NCBI GenBank assembly: GCA_022766905.1
Contig: JALEPU010000156.1
Span: 1 to 35,576, forward strand
Length of the DNA: 35,576 nt
Reading direction: 5' to 3'
From: Lachnospiraceae bacterium
GTDB lineage: Bacteria > Bacillota > Clostridia > Lachnospirales > Lachnospiraceae
The notes below the pieces were generated by a model, which ran no database searches, was not told the DNA's origin, and was given only the letters and a program-made list of their open reading frames with translations. The position numbers and the translations under genes are program-made. Positions 7,260 to 16,828 of this stretch are shown piece by piece; the first letter of the stretch is position 1, and every line of letters begins with the position of its first letter.

Positions 7260-7925
7260 CTATTCTGCCAGGGTAAGCAAGAGGTTTCCAAGTTCTGTCA
7301 TATCTTTGGCAATCCAATCCGCTCCGGCTTCTTTTAACTCCTCTTCATTCCCATATCCAAATAAAACACCGATGGAATCAAGGCCATTCTTTCTGGCACC
7401 CAGAACATCATGTTCCCGGTCTCCTACCATGACAACTTTTTCTTTTTTTGTATCTAACTGAGCCAGTACATAGGAAATCACTTCTGCCTTGTCCGTTCTT
7501 CCATCCATCAAGGCGCCTCCAATCAGATCAAAATAAGAATCTAAATGAAAATGATCCAGAATCATCTTTGCAAACCGTTCCGGTTTGGAAGTTGCAACAC
7601 AAAGAGAAAGGCCCTTTTCTTTCAGAGCAGCAAGCATTTTCTCCAGACCTTCATAGACCTGATTTTCATAGATTCCAACAGGGGCATAGTACTCTCTGTA
7701 ATATTCCACTGCTTTTTGCCCTTCTTCTTCGGAAAAACCATAGAACTCCATAAAAGATTCTTTTAAAGGAGGACCTATAAATTTCGTCAGGTTCCATAAG
7801 TCCTCCTCAATAATTCCGTATTTCTTCAGGGCATACTGAACTGATTTTGTAATCCCAATCATTGGATCTGTTAAGGTTCCGTCCAGATCAAATAAAATGA
7901 CTTTCTTTTTTTCTTTTGCAGCCAT
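7260..7925 (-). CDS. HAD family hydrolase, phosphoglycolate phosphatase-like
   Basis: 221 residues from the ATG at 7925, where GGAGAAGGAAACGT is the ribosome binding site; an upstream ATG at 7946 lacks one. Motif I VILFDLDGTLTDP has the two catalytic Asp at about residues 13 and 15. Motif II VATSKPERF, a C1 helical cap (residues about 25-90) and motif IV MVGDREHDVLGARKNG follow. This is the Gph/PgmB-like subgroup that removes phosphate from small metabolites such as 2-phosphoglycolate or nucleotides; the substrate is not determined. It lies 66 nt downstream of sigE on the same strand and ends in a strong terminator. Confidence 0.93.
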   Translation of the reverse strand: MAAKEKKKVILFDLDGTLTDPMIGITKSVQYALKKYGIIEEDLWNLTKFIGPPLKESFMEFYGFSEEEGQKAVEYYREYYAPVGIYENQVYEGLEKMLAALKEKGLSLCVATSKPERFAKMILDHFHLDSYFDLIGGALMDGRTDKAEVISYVLAQLDTKKEKVVMVGDREHDVLGARKNGLDSIGVLFGYGNEEELKEAGADWIAKDMTELGNLLLTLAE

Positions 7926-7990
7926 ACGTTTCCTTCTCCTTTGCATGTTCCGATGCTCTATCTTATCACATTTTCCCCTGAAAATCTATA

Positions 7991-8731
7991 CTAACTCATC
8001 TTTAACATTTCCCGCTTAAGCCGCTTCATAATCTTCTTTTCCAGCCTGGAAATATAGGACTGAGAGATTCCCAGCATATCTGCTACTTCTTTCTGAGTCT
8101 TTTCTTCCCCGTCTTCGCTGCCAATTCCAAATCGAAGCTCAATGATCAATTTTTCTCTCTCTGTCAGAATTTCCATAGCTTTATTTAAAAGCTGTCTGTC
8201 TACCTCATCTTCCAGATCACGATAAATCACATCTTCATCCGTTCCTAAAATATCAGAAAGCAAAAGCTCATTTCCATCCCAGTCAACATTTAACGGTTCG
8301 TCAATGGACACTTCCATTCGTGTCTTACTGTTTCTTCTCAGATACATGAGTATTTCATTTTCAATACACCGGGATGCATAAGTGGCAAGTTTGATCTTTT
8401 TTCCTGGGTTAAATGTATTGATTGCCTTGATAAGTCCAATGGTTCCGATGGAAATCAGATCTTCTACCCCTACTCCTGTATTATCAAATTTTTTTGCTAT
8501 GTATACGACCAGGCGCAGATTCCGTTCAATCAAAACTGCCTTTGCCTGTTGTTCCTTTTCTCCTCCAAGAAGATGTAGCATCTGAGCCTCTTCCTCCGGT
8601 TTTAAAGGGGGCGGCAAAATTTCTGTCCCCCCAATATAATGGATGTCTCTTTTGTTCTGCCAAAAGCTGTCTCTTACACGATGAACCACTTTGAAACGAA
8701 TTCTGTCCCCCGCTGTTACGTTCAATATCAT
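7991..8731 (-). CDS. sigE: RNA polymerase sporulation sigma factor SigE (pro-sigma-E)
   Basis: 246 residues. After an N-terminal pro-peptide of about 30 residues comes the conserved junction [13 protein letters not shown], where SpoIIGA cleaves close to the Tyr in Bacillus. Region 2 follows ([46 protein letters not shown]), then region 4 ending in [21 protein letters not shown]. These match Bacillus SigE almost block by block. It directs early mother-cell transcription during sporulation and is made inactive until cleaved. The ATG overlaps the last 4 nt of spoIIGA and has AGGAGG 8 nt upstream, which fixes the start. sigG does not follow; it is about 19 kb away. Confidence 0.98.
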   Translation of the reverse strand: MILNVTAGDRIRFKVVHRVRDSFWQNKRDIHYIGGTEILPPPLKPEEEAQMLHLLGGEKEQQAKAVLIERNLRLVVYIAKKFDNTGVGVEDLISIGTIGLIKAINTFNPGKKIKLATYASRCIENEILMYLRRNSKTRMEVSIDEPLNVDWDGNELLLSDILGTDEDVIYRDLEDEVDRQLLNKAMEILTEREKLIIELRFGIGSEDGEEKTQKEVADMLGISQSYISRLEKKIMKRLKREMLKMS

Positions 8732-9657
8732 ACTTCCAACCTCCTGTTGATAATAATCTGGTAATGACCTCGCCTGGACAGAGTCTCCTCTGTCAGTGCA
8801 ATCACTGCCTTTTCTTCGGTCTTCTCCCCGGCTTTTGTGATAAAGACTGCCGAGTCCATTCTGATGCCAAGAAGCTGCCCCTTTTCTTTTCCAATAGAGT
8901 GGTAGGAAAGAAATGTGAATTCATACATTTGTAGCTTCGTTACTTTTGTTAGTTCCAGGGTGTTGGTTTCAAAATAATTTTCTGCTATTTCCCGATAAGC
9001 TTCGGGCATAAGTTCTTTCACAGCTTCATATTCTGCAATATGTACCGGCTTTCCAAAAACAGGCTCTGTCAGATCATTTCCTGTATCATAGAGCCCCATC
9101 AGTTGCTTTGATTTCCCTTTAAAAGTAAGTATTATGGGTAAATAACAGCTTCTCTTTCCCTCTTCTTTCTGAGCCAGTCGAAAAAGGGAAAGAATTCCCA
9201 GACTCCCTGAAAAGAGAAGATAAAATCCCGTTTTTCCTTCCAGGTTAAATATCTGTAATCCATGACTGATATTTTCCATAATCCAGGATATGGATCCGCT
9301 TAATGCAAATGCACACAAACAAAGAAGACCGCCTCTTTTGACCAGTTCTTTGCCTTTTCCTTTGCCATAAGCAATCCTTCCCATCCAGATTGCTGTCAGA
9401 AATCTGAGTAAAACCAGAAAAAAAACTATTTTTCCGTTTTCTTTTATGTTTCCTATTCCCTCTCCATCTCCAAAGAATATCTGATCGGGAATGAAAAGAA
9501 GAGAAAGAGATGCAATCAAAGCTCCAAATGCGGCTCCTAAGCTATATGTCTTCCAGGAGCTGATTCCCCTTACCCATCTTTTACAGCAAAAAAGAAGTAC
9601 ATAATTCATTGTGAAGTTTACGAAAAAAAATACATCCATATAGATGTTATATTCCAT
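8728..9657 (-). CDS. spoIIGA: Sporulation sigma-E factor-processing peptidase SpoIIGA
   Basis: 309 residues. The N-terminal half has about five hydrophobic helices, beginning [18 protein letters not shown]. The C-terminal half is an aspartic-protease-like domain with [17 protein letters not shown]; Asp191 of the D-T-G motif is the predicted catalytic residue. SpoIIGA is a septal membrane protease that removes the pro-peptide from SigE after a signal from the forespore. It overlaps sigE by 4 nt, giving translational coupling. GGAGACAGC precedes the ATG. A candidate promoter with an unusual 22-bp spacer lies upstream (9731-9764). Confidence 0.95.
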   Translation of the reverse strand: MEYNIYMDVFFFVNFTMNYVLLFCCKRWVRGISSWKTYSLGAAFGALIASLSLLFIPDQIFFGDGEGIGNIKENGKIVFFLVLLRFLTAIWMGRIAYGKGKGKELVKRGGLLCLCAFALSGSISWIMENISHGLQIFNLEGKTGFYLLFSGSLGILSLFRLAQKEEGKRSCYLPIILTFKGKSKQLMGLYDTGNDLTEPVFGKPVHIAEYEAVKELMPEAYREIAENYFETNTLELTKVTKLQMYEFTFLSYHSIGKEKGQLLGIRMDSAVFITKAGEKTEEKAVIALTEETLSRRGHYQIIINRRLEV

Positions 9658-9730
9658 GCTGTCTCCAACGTTTCCCTGTTTATCAGCATCATATTTTGAA
9701 AATAGCCTTTCTTAGCTATTTCGTGTTCCC

Positions 9731-9764
9731 ATTATACGCAATGGCTCGGTTGTTTTTTTGTCAG
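9731..9764 (-). promoter_or_regulatory. Candidate Spo0A-type promoter of spoIIGA-sigE (22-bp spacer)
   Basis: On the minus strand CTGACA (9764-9759, 5 of 6 to the -35 consensus) and a perfect TATAAT (9736-9731) are separated by 22 nt. The Bacillus spoIIG promoter is known for the same abnormal 22-bp spacing and needs Spo0A. On the plus strand TTTTTTGTCAGAAAA overlaps the -35 and resembles a degenerate Spo0A box (TTTGTCGAAA). Confidence 0.6.
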
Positions 9765-9805
9765 AAAACAAAGGGAAAAGCCCAAAAAATCCCCCTTTAA
9801 GGCAC

Positions 9806-9848
9806 AAAAAAAGACCGTTTCCAGGTCTATCTGGTACGGTCTTTTTCT
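9806..9848. terminator. Terminator of ftsZ (bidirectional)
   Basis: AAAAGACCGT (9809-9818) pairs with ACGGTCTTTT (9836-9845), with an inner CCAG/CTGG step and A/T runs on both sides. It lies about 45 nt after the ftsZ stop, separating ftsZ from spoIIGA. Confidence 0.85.
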
Positions 9849-9890
9849 ATTTTTGTTCTATTTTGCAAAAGGTTGAAAGAAAATAACGTC

Positions 9891-11039
9891 TTATCGATCT
9901 CTTCTGCTTGTCTGTAAAAATTCAGGAATTACAATCTCTCTATCCGGTTTCATACGTCTTGGTGCCGGAGTATATGGCTCTTCCTCTTCTTCTAATGCAG
10001 CTGCTTTTACTGTTTTCTTAGGAGCCGTTTCTTCCTCTTCTTCCTGTTTTACAACTGTCTTTGAAGCTGCAGGTTTTACAACGGAAGGCTCGCCTTCCAG
10101 ACCAGTTGCAATAATAGTAATGCTAACCTGATCTTCTGCCACATCGCCATCTACATTACCGAAGATAATATTCACATCTTCTCCTGCTTCCTCATTCAGA
10201 TAGGATACTGCTTCGTATACTTCCTGAATACCAACTTCACCGGAGAAGTTGATGATAATATCGGTAGCTCCGGAAACAGTCGTTTCCAGAAGCGGGCTCT
10301 CCATCGCTTTCTTGATTGCATCGATTGCTTTATTATCACCGGAACCAACACCAATACCGATGTGAGCCACTCCTTTATCTCTCATAACGGTCTGGATATC
10401 TGCAAAGTCAAGGTTAATAAGACCCGGTTTATAAATCAGGTCTGTAATGCCCTGAACACCCTGCTGTAATACTTCATCTGCTTTATTGAATGCTTCCGGG
10501 ATAGAAGTACGCTTGTCACAAATCTGAAGAAGTTTATCATTTGGAATTACGATCAGGGTATCCACATTTTCTTTTAAATTCTCAATACCGGCAAGGGCAT
10601 TCTTCATACGAGGGCGGCCTTCAAACATAAATGGTTTTGTAACAACACCAACCGTAAGAATTCCCATACTTTTGGCAATCTGTGCAACAATCGGAGTAGC
10701 TCCCGTTCCGGTTCCGCCTCCCATACCACAGGTTACAAATACCATATTGGCATCCTTCAATAATTCTGAAATCTCTTCCCTGTTCTCTTCTACCGCAGCG
10801 GCTCCAATCTCCGGTTTTGCTCCGGCACCTAAGCCTTTCGTCAGCTTCTCGCCAATCTGGACTTTCACAGGTGCTTTACATAAACCTAACGCCTGCTGGT
10901 CTGTATTGATTCCGATTAATTCGACACCTTCTACTTCTTCATCTATCATTCTATTGACGGCATTATTCCCTGCGCCGCCAACCCCGATCACCATAATTCT
11001 GGCGCGGGTGCTTTCCTCAGTAGACATTAATTCTAACAA
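9891..11039 (-). CDS. ftsZ: Cell division protein FtsZ
   Basis: 382 residues. The GTPase domain shows [15 protein letters not shown] (residues 17-31) and the tubulin signature GGGTGTGA (107-114); the T7 loop is [11 protein letters not shown]. After an acidic variable linker (about residues 320-360, with E runs) comes the conserved C-terminal peptide [11 protein letters not shown], which binds membrane anchors. FtsZ polymerises into the Z ring. The start is TTG at 11039, because AGGAGG lies 9 nt before it; the in-frame ATG four codons later would be 21 nt away. ftsA is not next to it, so the membrane anchor must be encoded elsewhere (ftsA or sepF). A candidate own promoter lies at 11093-11121. 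Confidence 0.99.
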   Translation of the reverse strand: MLELMSTEESTRARIMVIGVGGAGNNAVNRMIDEEVEGVELIGINTDQQALGLCKAPVKVQIGEKLTKGLGAGAKPEIGAAAVEENREEISELLKDANMVFVTCGMGGGTGTGATPIVAQIAKSMGILTVGVVTKPFMFEGRPRMKNALAGIENLKENVDTLIVIPNDKLLQICDKRTSIPEAFNKADEVLQQGVQGITDLIYKPGLINLDFADIQTVMRDKGVAHIGIGVGSGDNKAIDAIKKAMESPLLETTVSGATDIIINFSGEVGIQEVYEAVSYLNEEAGEDVNIIFGNVDGDVAEDQVSITIIATGLEGEPSVVKPAASKTVVKQEEEEETAPKKTVKAAALEEEEEPYTPAPRRMKPDREIVIPEFLQTSRRDR

Positions 11040-11092
11040 CTTGACTTTCCTCCTAACCTTTCCCGCACTTGTGCGCTTATATACTTATCTAT

Positions 11093-11121
11093 ATAATAAA
11101 TGGTTTTTCACAAATAATCAA
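11093..11121 (-). promoter_or_regulatory. Candidate promoter of ftsZ
   Basis: TTGATT (11121-11116), a 17-nt spacer and TATTAT (11098-11093) lie in the gap between divIB and ftsZ. It could give extra ftsZ transcription separate from the cluster. Confidence 0.55.
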
Positions 11122-11125
11122 TAAG

Positions 11126-11923
11126 TTATTTTGTTTTCTTCGAAGATTTCGTTTTATTATCCTGAAACGTAATCATCTTTTTTTCTTCTGTATAATTTTC
11201 CATGTTTAAAACACCCTTTCTGCCGGATAAAGCAGAAAGAATCGAAGGAATCTCAGCAATCTTTGCATCCAGTTCACTGCTGTTTCCCAGTTTTACCTGG
11301 ATATCAGAAATTTTAAGACGAATATCTGATAAGGTATTAAACTGAATTTCCTGCACCGGAATTTCATATTTTAAAATCAGCTGAGTAATCTTCAGAATAA
11401 TTGGAAAAACACCTTCTTCTCTCGGTGTCATCTTTTCATCCAGGACACAGTCTTCCATTTTCAGTCCAGTTACAAGCGGAACATCGGAAAGCCTTACGGT
11501 AGACTCTTCCCGAATCACTCCATCTTTATCAAAATAAAAATATTCGGACATCTGTTTGATCACACCGGCTCGTAACTTCTCATGTACCTCTACTTTTAAG
11601 ATGTTTTTCCCCACAAAAGTCACTTCAGACTTTTCTATAAAAGGCTTATAATCATTTTTCGCCCAACGAGCAGCCACTGTATAAAAAATGGTATTGTCAA
11701 TACACTTTTCACGAATCACTGCTTCTACTTCATCCTGGGTATAGGTTTCATTGCCCGTTATCACAATCGTCTCAATCCGGCACTGGGTCAGAATATAGAT
11801 CATCAGAATCAAAAAAATCACGATTGCTCCTGTCAGAAGGCCAATTTCCATTCTAGTCACTGGTTTTTTTATTTTCTTTCTCATTGGGATTACATTATCC
11901 CCTGGTTTCTTTGTCTTTTTCAC
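11126..11923 (-). CDS. divIB: Cell division protein DivIB/FtsQ
   Basis: 265 residues with a basic cytosolic N-terminus, one membrane helix (about 27-46) and a POTRA-like domain starting IETIVITGNETYTQDEVEAVI. An extracytoplasmic beta domain and a Lys-rich tail follow. DivIB bridges FtsL/DivIC and the septal synthase in the divisome. The start codon is GTG at 11923, two codons after the murA stop; AGGTGAT, overlapping the murA stop, is the ribosome binding site, so the two genes are translationally coupled. Identity rests on topology, the POTRA pattern and position between murA and ftsZ. Confidence 0.92.
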   Translation of the reverse strand: MKKTKKPGDNVIPMRKKIKKPVTRMEIGLLTGAIVIFLILMIYILTQCRIETIVITGNETYTQDEVEAVIREKCIDNTIFYTVAARWAKNDYKPFIEKSEVTFVGKNILKVEVHEKLRAGVIKQMSEYFYFDKDGVIREESTVRLSDVPLVTGLKMEDCVLDEKMTPREEGVFPIILKITQLILKYEIPVQEIQFNTLSDIRLKISDIQVKLGNSSELDAKIAEIPSILSALSGRKGVLNMENYTEEKKMITFQDNKTKSSKKTK

Positions 11924-11927
11924 CTTA

Positions 11928-13190
11928 TCACCTGATTATTTCTGTGATGCTGGCTCCTAACTGGCGAAAATCTTTCCCAATATCTTCATATCCCCGTTTA
12001 AGGTCATCTAAGGAACCAATGATTGTGTTGCCTTTTGCTCCAAGTCCGGCCACAACTAAACTTGCGCCGCCCCGCAGATCAGGTGCATTTACCTTACTGC
12101 CGTAAAGGGTAAAAACCGGAGATACACTGGCTTTTCTCCCGGAAATCACCACATTACCTCCCATTTTTTTTAGCTCCTGTACCACCTGGTAGCGGGATTC
12201 AAAAACATTTTCCTCAATGAAAGAAGGTCCAGAAGCGGTTAGTGCCGCTGCCAGCACCATAGATTGAATATCTGTTGGCGGCTTTGGATGAGGCCCGGTT
12301 GCCAGATAAATCGGAAGAATCTTCCCCGACATCTTAAGTTCAATGGAATGTTCTTTAAGATCAATCAATGCACCCATCTGTTCCAACACTTTTAATATAC
12401 TTTCCATTCGTTTATTATTTCCCCGAAGGAGAAGCCGGATTTCTCCTTTTGTTACCATAGCCCCCAGCAGATAGGTTGCTGCGGCAATCCGATCAGAAGG
12501 AACCTGATAATCTGCAGGCTCTAATTTCCTGCCTCCCCGAATCGTCATCCTATCAGTTCCGATTCCTTCAATCTGTGCCCCCATAGAAAGAAGATGTTCT
12601 GCCAGGTCACAGACTTCCGGTTCTCTTGCACACCCGGATAAAACCGTACTACCTTGTGCTGATACCGCGGCTAACAAAAGATTTTCTGTCGCCCCTACAC
12701 TGGGAAAGGGGAGTAAAATCTCTGCTCCGGAAAGAGCTTTGGCCTCACATTCATAGATCCCTTCCCTTTCTTTCACACAAGCACCTAACTTAGAAAAGCC
12801 TTCCAAATGGAAATCAATGGGCCGCTTTCCAATTTTACAGCCTCCCGGTTTTCCCATGGTAACATATCCTTCCCTTCCGAGAAGAGCTCCCATAAACAAA
12901 ACGGAGGCACGCAGATTACCTGTATATTCCAGCGGGAGATTTCCTCCTTTCAGAAAGGATGTATCCACTGTAAGATCGTGATTTTTCCAGCTGATTTTAC
13001 AACCCAGCTGTTCCATCACAGCCGTCATCATAAAGACATCCTGAATTCGAGGACAATGAAAAAGTGTTGTCTTTCCTTTGACCAGCAACGTAGAAGCCAG
13101 AACAGGAAGTACCGTATTCTTTGACCCCTGTACCATTAATTCACCGGAAAGACGTCTTTTGCCCTGAATCAGATAATAGGACTGATCCAA
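11928..13190 (-). CDS. murA: UDP-N-acetylglucosamine 1-carboxyvinyltransferase
   Basis: 420 residues from the TTG at 13190. I chose this start because GGGGAG lies 7 nt before it; another in-frame TTG at 13205 has no proper site. The product starts with YYLIQGKRRLSGELMVQGSKN, where Lys of GSKN binds substrate. The catalytic Cys lies in GKPGGCKIGKRPIDFH (about residue 118). The enolpyruvyl-transferase repeats continue through PPTDIQSM to RGGASLVVAGL. MurA adds enolpyruvate from PEP to UDP-GlcNAc, the first committed step of peptidoglycan synthesis, and is the fosfomycin target. Clostridial genomes often have a second murA elsewhere. It occupies the place where murG or murC/murB often lies in related clusters. 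Confidence 0.97.
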   Translation of the reverse strand: MDQSYYLIQGKRRLSGELMVQGSKNTVLPVLASTLLVKGKTTLFHCPRIQDVFMMTAVMEQLGCKISWKNHDLTVDTSFLKGGNLPLEYTGNLRASVLFMGALLGREGYVTMGKPGGCKIGKRPIDFHLEGFSKLGACVKEREGIYECEAKALSGAEILLPFPSVGATENLLLAAVSAQGSTVLSGCAREPEVCDLAEHLLSMGAQIEGIGTDRMTIRGGRKLEPADYQVPSDRIAAATYLLGAMVTKGEIRLLLRGNNKRMESILKVLEQMGALIDLKEHSIELKMSGKILPIYLATGPHPKPPTDIQSMVLAAALTASGPSFIEENVFESRYQVVQELKKMGGNVVISGRKASVSPVFTLYGSKVNAPDLRGGASLVVAGLGAKGNTIIGSLDDLKRGYEDIGKDFRQLGASITEIIR

Positions 13191-13258
13191 CGAATTACTC
13201 CCCAACTCTTTCTATTAGTATATGTAAAAGCAGAAAAAAAATATCTTTTTTCCATCTT

Positions 13259-14359
13259 TTACCCTGCTTTGTTGTGACGTGCCACTGATAGCACAAATCC
13301 AATTTCCACGAGAAGAAAGAAAAGGGAAGACCCTCCATAACTGATAAAAGGAAGAGGAATTCCCGTATTTGGAATTGTATTGGTTACAACAGCAATATTG
13401 ATAAAAATCTGGATGCCCAGATGGGCCGCAACTCCTGCGGCAATCAATGTGCCAAACAAATCCATACTTTCCATTCCTATCCGAATAAATTGGTACAAAA
13501 GGAGCAGGAACAATAAAATGACTCCTAAGGCTCCTAAAAGCCCCAGTTCCTCACAGATAATAGAAAATATCATGTCATTTTGCGGTTCCGGTAAGAACCC
13601 CAACTTTTGCATGGACTTTCCCAGGCCTTTGCCAAACAGGCCTCCTGAGCCTATAGCGTAAAGTCCCTGCATGGTCTGATGTCCTTTGGGATGATGTTCC
13701 GGATCCATCCATATTACCAGCCGCTCTAAACGGTAAGCTCTGGACCCAATAATAACTACAACTGCCCCGATTCCCAAAAAGATCATAACAAAAAAACGTT
13801 TGTACCATGGACTGGATACAAAAATCATCATTCCTGCAATTGCCAGCAGGATAATCGAAGTGCTTGCATTTTCAATTCCTACAGGACCAATCACTGGTAT
13901 TGTCAGAAAAAGGGCTGTAAAAATTCCCTTTGTTGTCTTCATCTGTTTTTCGTGAACTGCCAGGTATCTGGCAAGAAACAAAATCAAAACTAATTTGGAA
14001 AGCTCCGATGGCTGAAAGGATACAGGTCCAATAGAAAGCCACCTTTTAGAGCCTTTCGTCACACTGCCGATCAATAAAGTTAAGATTAACAAAAAGCTCA
14101 TCCCAATATAGCCGAAAGTCATAAGTTCCGGCAACATTTTTAATTTTCTGTAATCAAAACCGGAAATCAACACCATCACTGTAGTACCAAGTACTGCCCA
14201 GATTGACTGACGAATCAGCCAATAAGCCTTATTACCAAAAAGCTGGTTGGCTTTGTAGGAACTTGTAGAAAATACCATCACAAGTCCAAAGCCTACCAGC
14301 ACGAGTACAAGAATCAGGGTATTCAAGTCCTTTGGGACCCTACACGACCCTTTCTTCAT
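13259..14359 (-). CDS. ftsW: SEDS-family peptidoglycan glycosyltransferase FtsW
   Basis: 366 residues with about ten membrane helices. Family features include VMVFSTSSY near the first helix, the KGSKRWLSIGPVSFQPSELSKL block and a C-terminal IPNTGIPLPFISYGGSSLFF. SEDS proteins polymerise lipid II into glycan strands together with a class B PBP. FtsW rather than RodA or SpoVE is inferred from its place between murD and murA in the dcw cluster; SpoVE cannot be excluded by sequence alone. The AGAGGTGATAGG ribosome binding site overlaps the murD stop. Confidence 0.93.
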   Translation of the reverse strand: MKKGSCRVPKDLNTLILVLVLVGFGLVMVFSTSSYKANQLFGNKAYWLIRQSIWAVLGTTVMVLISGFDYRKLKMLPELMTFGYIGMSFLLILTLLIGSVTKGSKRWLSIGPVSFQPSELSKLVLILFLARYLAVHEKQMKTTKGIFTALFLTIPVIGPVGIENASTSIILLAIAGMMIFVSSPWYKRFFVMIFLGIGAVVVIIGSRAYRLERLVIWMDPEHHPKGHQTMQGLYAIGSGGLFGKGLGKSMQKLGFLPEPQNDMIFSIICEELGLLGALGVILLFLLLLYQFIRIGMESMDLFGTLIAAGVAAHLGIQIFINIAVVTNTIPNTGIPLPFISYGGSSLFFLLVEIGFVLSVARHNKAG

Positions 14360-14363
14360 CCTA

Positions 14364-15722
14364 TCACCTCTTCATGGCGTAAACCAGCTCTTTAAACTGT
14401 TTTCCCCTTACTTCATAGTTCGGGAACATTCCCCAGCTTGCGCAGGCCGGTGACAGTAAAACGGCCTCTCCATCTTTGGCTTTCTTTGCTGCAGTTTCCA
14501 CTGCTTCTTCAAAAGTTTCTACTTTAATAATATTGGTAAAACCATGTTCCATGGCTGTTTTTTCAATGGCATCTGCTGTAGCCCCCAAAAGAATCAGCCA
14601 GGTCACTTTACCATCGAAGGCATCGATCCATTCGTCGTAACTGGCTCCTTTATCATATCCGCCGCCAATCAAAACCGTCTTTTTATTCATGGCCTGAATT
14701 CCTTTTATGGCAGCATCCGGGTTGGTTCCTTTTGAGTCATTGTAATAATCCACTCCGTTTACTGTATCTACATATTCAATTCTATGTTCCACCGCCTGAA
14801 ATGATGTAACTACTTTGTGAATGATCTCTACCGGCACTTTCATAAAGTAAGCGATGGAAATTGCTGCCAGAACATTTTCATGGTTATGGCCTCCCAGAAG
14901 TTTCAGTTCCTCTGTTTTACAGATTTCCTGTTTCTCTCCTTCGATAGATATGTAGAAAACACCATCTTTCAGATAAGCTCCATGGTGAAGCTCCATGGTA
15001 CGGCTGAAATAAAATGGGGATGCATTGATTCTTGCTCCCATCGCTCTTGTAATAGTATCATCATAATTCAGAACAAGAACCTGGTCTTTTGTCTGATTTT
15101 TTGAAATGGAAAGTTTGGTATCGGCATAATTTTCCATCGTTTTGTGACGGTCCAGATGGTCTGGAGTCACATTTAATACAGCACTGACTTCCGGATGAAA
15201 CTGATCAATGGTTTCTAACTGAAAGCTGCTGATTTCTGCTGCAATCACAGATTTTTCTGTTGTATCAAGAGCAATTGAGGTAAATGGGATCCCGATATTA
15301 CCAACTACAAATGTCTCTTCATAAAAAGCCCTTAAAATAGCTCCTACCAGAGCCGTAGTTGTGGTTTTTCCATTGGTACCGGTAATCGCTGCGATTTTTC
15401 CTTTGCTGGCTTCATAGGCCAATTCCACTTCTCCCCATACAGGAATGGACAAATCCTTAAATGTCATAGCAAGAGGACCAAATGCTGAAATACCAGGGCT
15501 TAAAATCATCAAATCGCATTTTGAAGCAAGCTCTTTCGTCATTTGTCCAATCACAATATCTGCTTTTGCACCATTTAATTTTCTCTCAAGTTCTTCCCGG
15601 GTCAAGGCTTCATTGCCATCATATAAAATAACTTCTGCTCCCAGTTGATCCAGTAATCTTGCCGCTCCAATTCCGCTTAAACCAGAACCGGCAACCAAAA
15701 CCTTTTTTCCTTTCAGTTCCAT
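14364..15722 (-). CDS. murD: UDP-N-acetylmuramoyl-L-alanine--D-glutamate ligase
   Basis: 452 residues from the ATG at 15722, which has GGAGG 8 nt upstream; an ATG at 15755 would overlap mraY and lacks a site. The N-terminal Rossmann-like domain has KVLVAGSGLSGIGAARLL. The ATP-binding motif is ITGTNGKTTTTALVG (about residues 105-119). The middle domain has NVTPDHLDRH, and the C-terminal Mur ligase domain has DYYNDSKGTNPDA and the LLSPACASWGMFPNYEVRG block specific to MurD. It adds D-Glu to UDP-MurNAc-L-Ala in the cytosol. It lies 22 nt after mraY and feeds the same pathway. Confidence 0.98.
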   Translation of the reverse strand: MELKGKKVLVAGSGLSGIGAARLLDQLGAEVILYDGNEALTREELERKLNGAKADIVIGQMTKELASKCDLMILSPGISAFGPLAMTFKDLSIPVWGEVELAYEASKGKIAAITGTNGKTTTTALVGAILRAFYEETFVVGNIGIPFTSIALDTTEKSVIAAEISSFQLETIDQFHPEVSAVLNVTPDHLDRHKTMENYADTKLSISKNQTKDQVLVLNYDDTITRAMGARINASPFYFSRTMELHHGAYLKDGVFYISIEGEKQEICKTEELKLLGGHNHENVLAAISIAYFMKVPVEIIHKVVTSFQAVEHRIEYVDTVNGVDYYNDSKGTNPDAAIKGIQAMNKKTVLIGGGYDKGASYDEWIDAFDGKVTWLILLGATADAIEKTAMEHGFTNIIKVETFEEAVETAAKKAKDGEAVLLSPACASWGMFPNYEVRGKQFKELVYAMKR

Positions 15723-15744
15723 GTCATTTTCCTCCAAACTGTCT

Positions 15745-16701
15745 TTACAATGCAATCAGGCCGATCAGACAGAGCACTGCTGTCACGATACTGAAGATGG
15801 CAACTACTTTTGTCTCAGGCCAGCCTGACAGTTCGAAGTGATGGTGAATCGGCGCCATTTTGAAAATACGCTTTTTTGTCTTTTTATAGTAAGAAACCTG
15901 AATGATAACAGACAGGACTTCTATCAGATAAATAAATGCCACAATTGGAATAAACAAAGGCATTTTTAACACATAGGCAGTAGATACCACAAAGCCTCCC
16001 AATGCCAGAGAACCGGTATCTCCCATAAAAACCCGGGCAGGATATACATTAAATACCAAAAATCCCAGTAAAGCTCCCACAGTTGCACAGGTAATCGGTA
16101 TGATTCCTGTTACGCCAAGTCCAACAGCCGCAACTGTAAAGAAGGTAGCAATCAGAACCGTAACGCTAGAAGCCAGACCATCCAGACCGTCTGTAAAATT
16201 CGCTCCATTTACAGTGCCTAATACAATAAAGAATAAGACCGGAACATAGAGAATTCCTAAATCCAGCTCTCTTCCGCCGGAAAATGGAATCAGCATTCTG
16301 GTTCCGTTTCCACTGTTAAAGACCATATACCAGGCAAAAACACCGGTTACGATAATCTGACCCAGCATTTTCTGCAAAGGAGTCAGACCTAAAGATCTTT
16401 TCATCACAACTTTAATGTAGTCATCCAGAAAACCAATCAGACCAAATCCTAATGTCACAAAAAGAATCGGCAGAATATCCGGATATTTTCTCATATAAAG
16501 TAAGGATACAATTAAAATGGCAAAAATAAAAATCAGGCCGCCCATGGTAGGAGTACCGGATTTTTTCAGGTGAGATTCAGGGCCCTCATCCCGAATAAAT
16601 TGTCCGAATTTTAATTTTTGTAAATATTTTATCATCGTAGGACTCAAAATTACGGTGATAAAAAACGCTATCAATGTAGAAATTAATATACTGTTATTCA
16701 T
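15745..16701 (-). CDS. mraY: Phospho-N-acetylmuramoyl-pentapeptide-transferase
   Basis: 318 residues with about ten membrane helices. Conserved cytosolic motifs are GFLDDYIKV (Mg2+-binding Asp pair), NFTDGLDGLASS and MAPIHHHFELSGW. MraY moves phospho-MurNAc-pentapeptide onto undecaprenyl phosphate to make lipid I at the inner membrane face. The ATG has GAGGTGTAAAG before it. A good promoter lies 43-71 nt upstream (16744-16772), so mraY may lead a sub-operon mraY-murD-ftsW-murA-divIB. Confidence 0.98.
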   Translation of the reverse strand: MNNSILISTLIAFFITVILSPTMIKYLQKLKFGQFIRDEGPESHLKKSGTPTMGGLIFIFAILIVSLLYMRKYPDILPILFVTLGFGLIGFLDDYIKVVMKRSLGLTPLQKMLGQIIVTGVFAWYMVFNSGNGTRMLIPFSGGRELDLGILYVPVLFFIVLGTVNGANFTDGLDGLASSVTVLIATFFTVAAVGLGVTGIIPITCATVGALLGFLVFNVYPARVFMGDTGSLALGGFVVSTAYVLKMPLFIPIVAFIYLIEVLSVIIQVSYYKKTKKRIFKMAPIHHHFELSGWPETKVVAIFSIVTAVLCLIGLIAL

Positions 16702-16743
16702 CTTTACACCTCTTTATCTTTGCTTCCTTTATAATGCTCCATT

Positions 16744-16772
16744 AGTATAAAGCTTTTCTTTCCTTTTATCAA
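16744..16772 (-). promoter_or_regulatory. Promoter upstream of mraY
   Basis: TTGATA (16772-16767), a 17-nt spacer and TATACT (16749-16744) lie in the 127-nt gap between the second PBP gene and mraY. Both hexamers have 5 of 6 consensus bases. Confidence 0.75.
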
Positions 16773-16828
16773 GGGTTCATCTGCTTTTTTCTTTTTTTCC
16801 CTCTTTTTTGATCCTATTCCCGTTTTTT

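Noticed and set aside
7208-7291. Extended N-terminus of the DeoR-type regulator starting at ATG 7291
   Set aside because: The segment overlaps the end of the upstream HAD gene and reads through its terminator stem; it has no regulator similarity.
10672-11124. 150-codon open frame antisense to ftsZ
   Set aside because: It lies opposite the most conserved part of ftsZ, and its Pro/Thr/Ser-rich translation has no family pattern.
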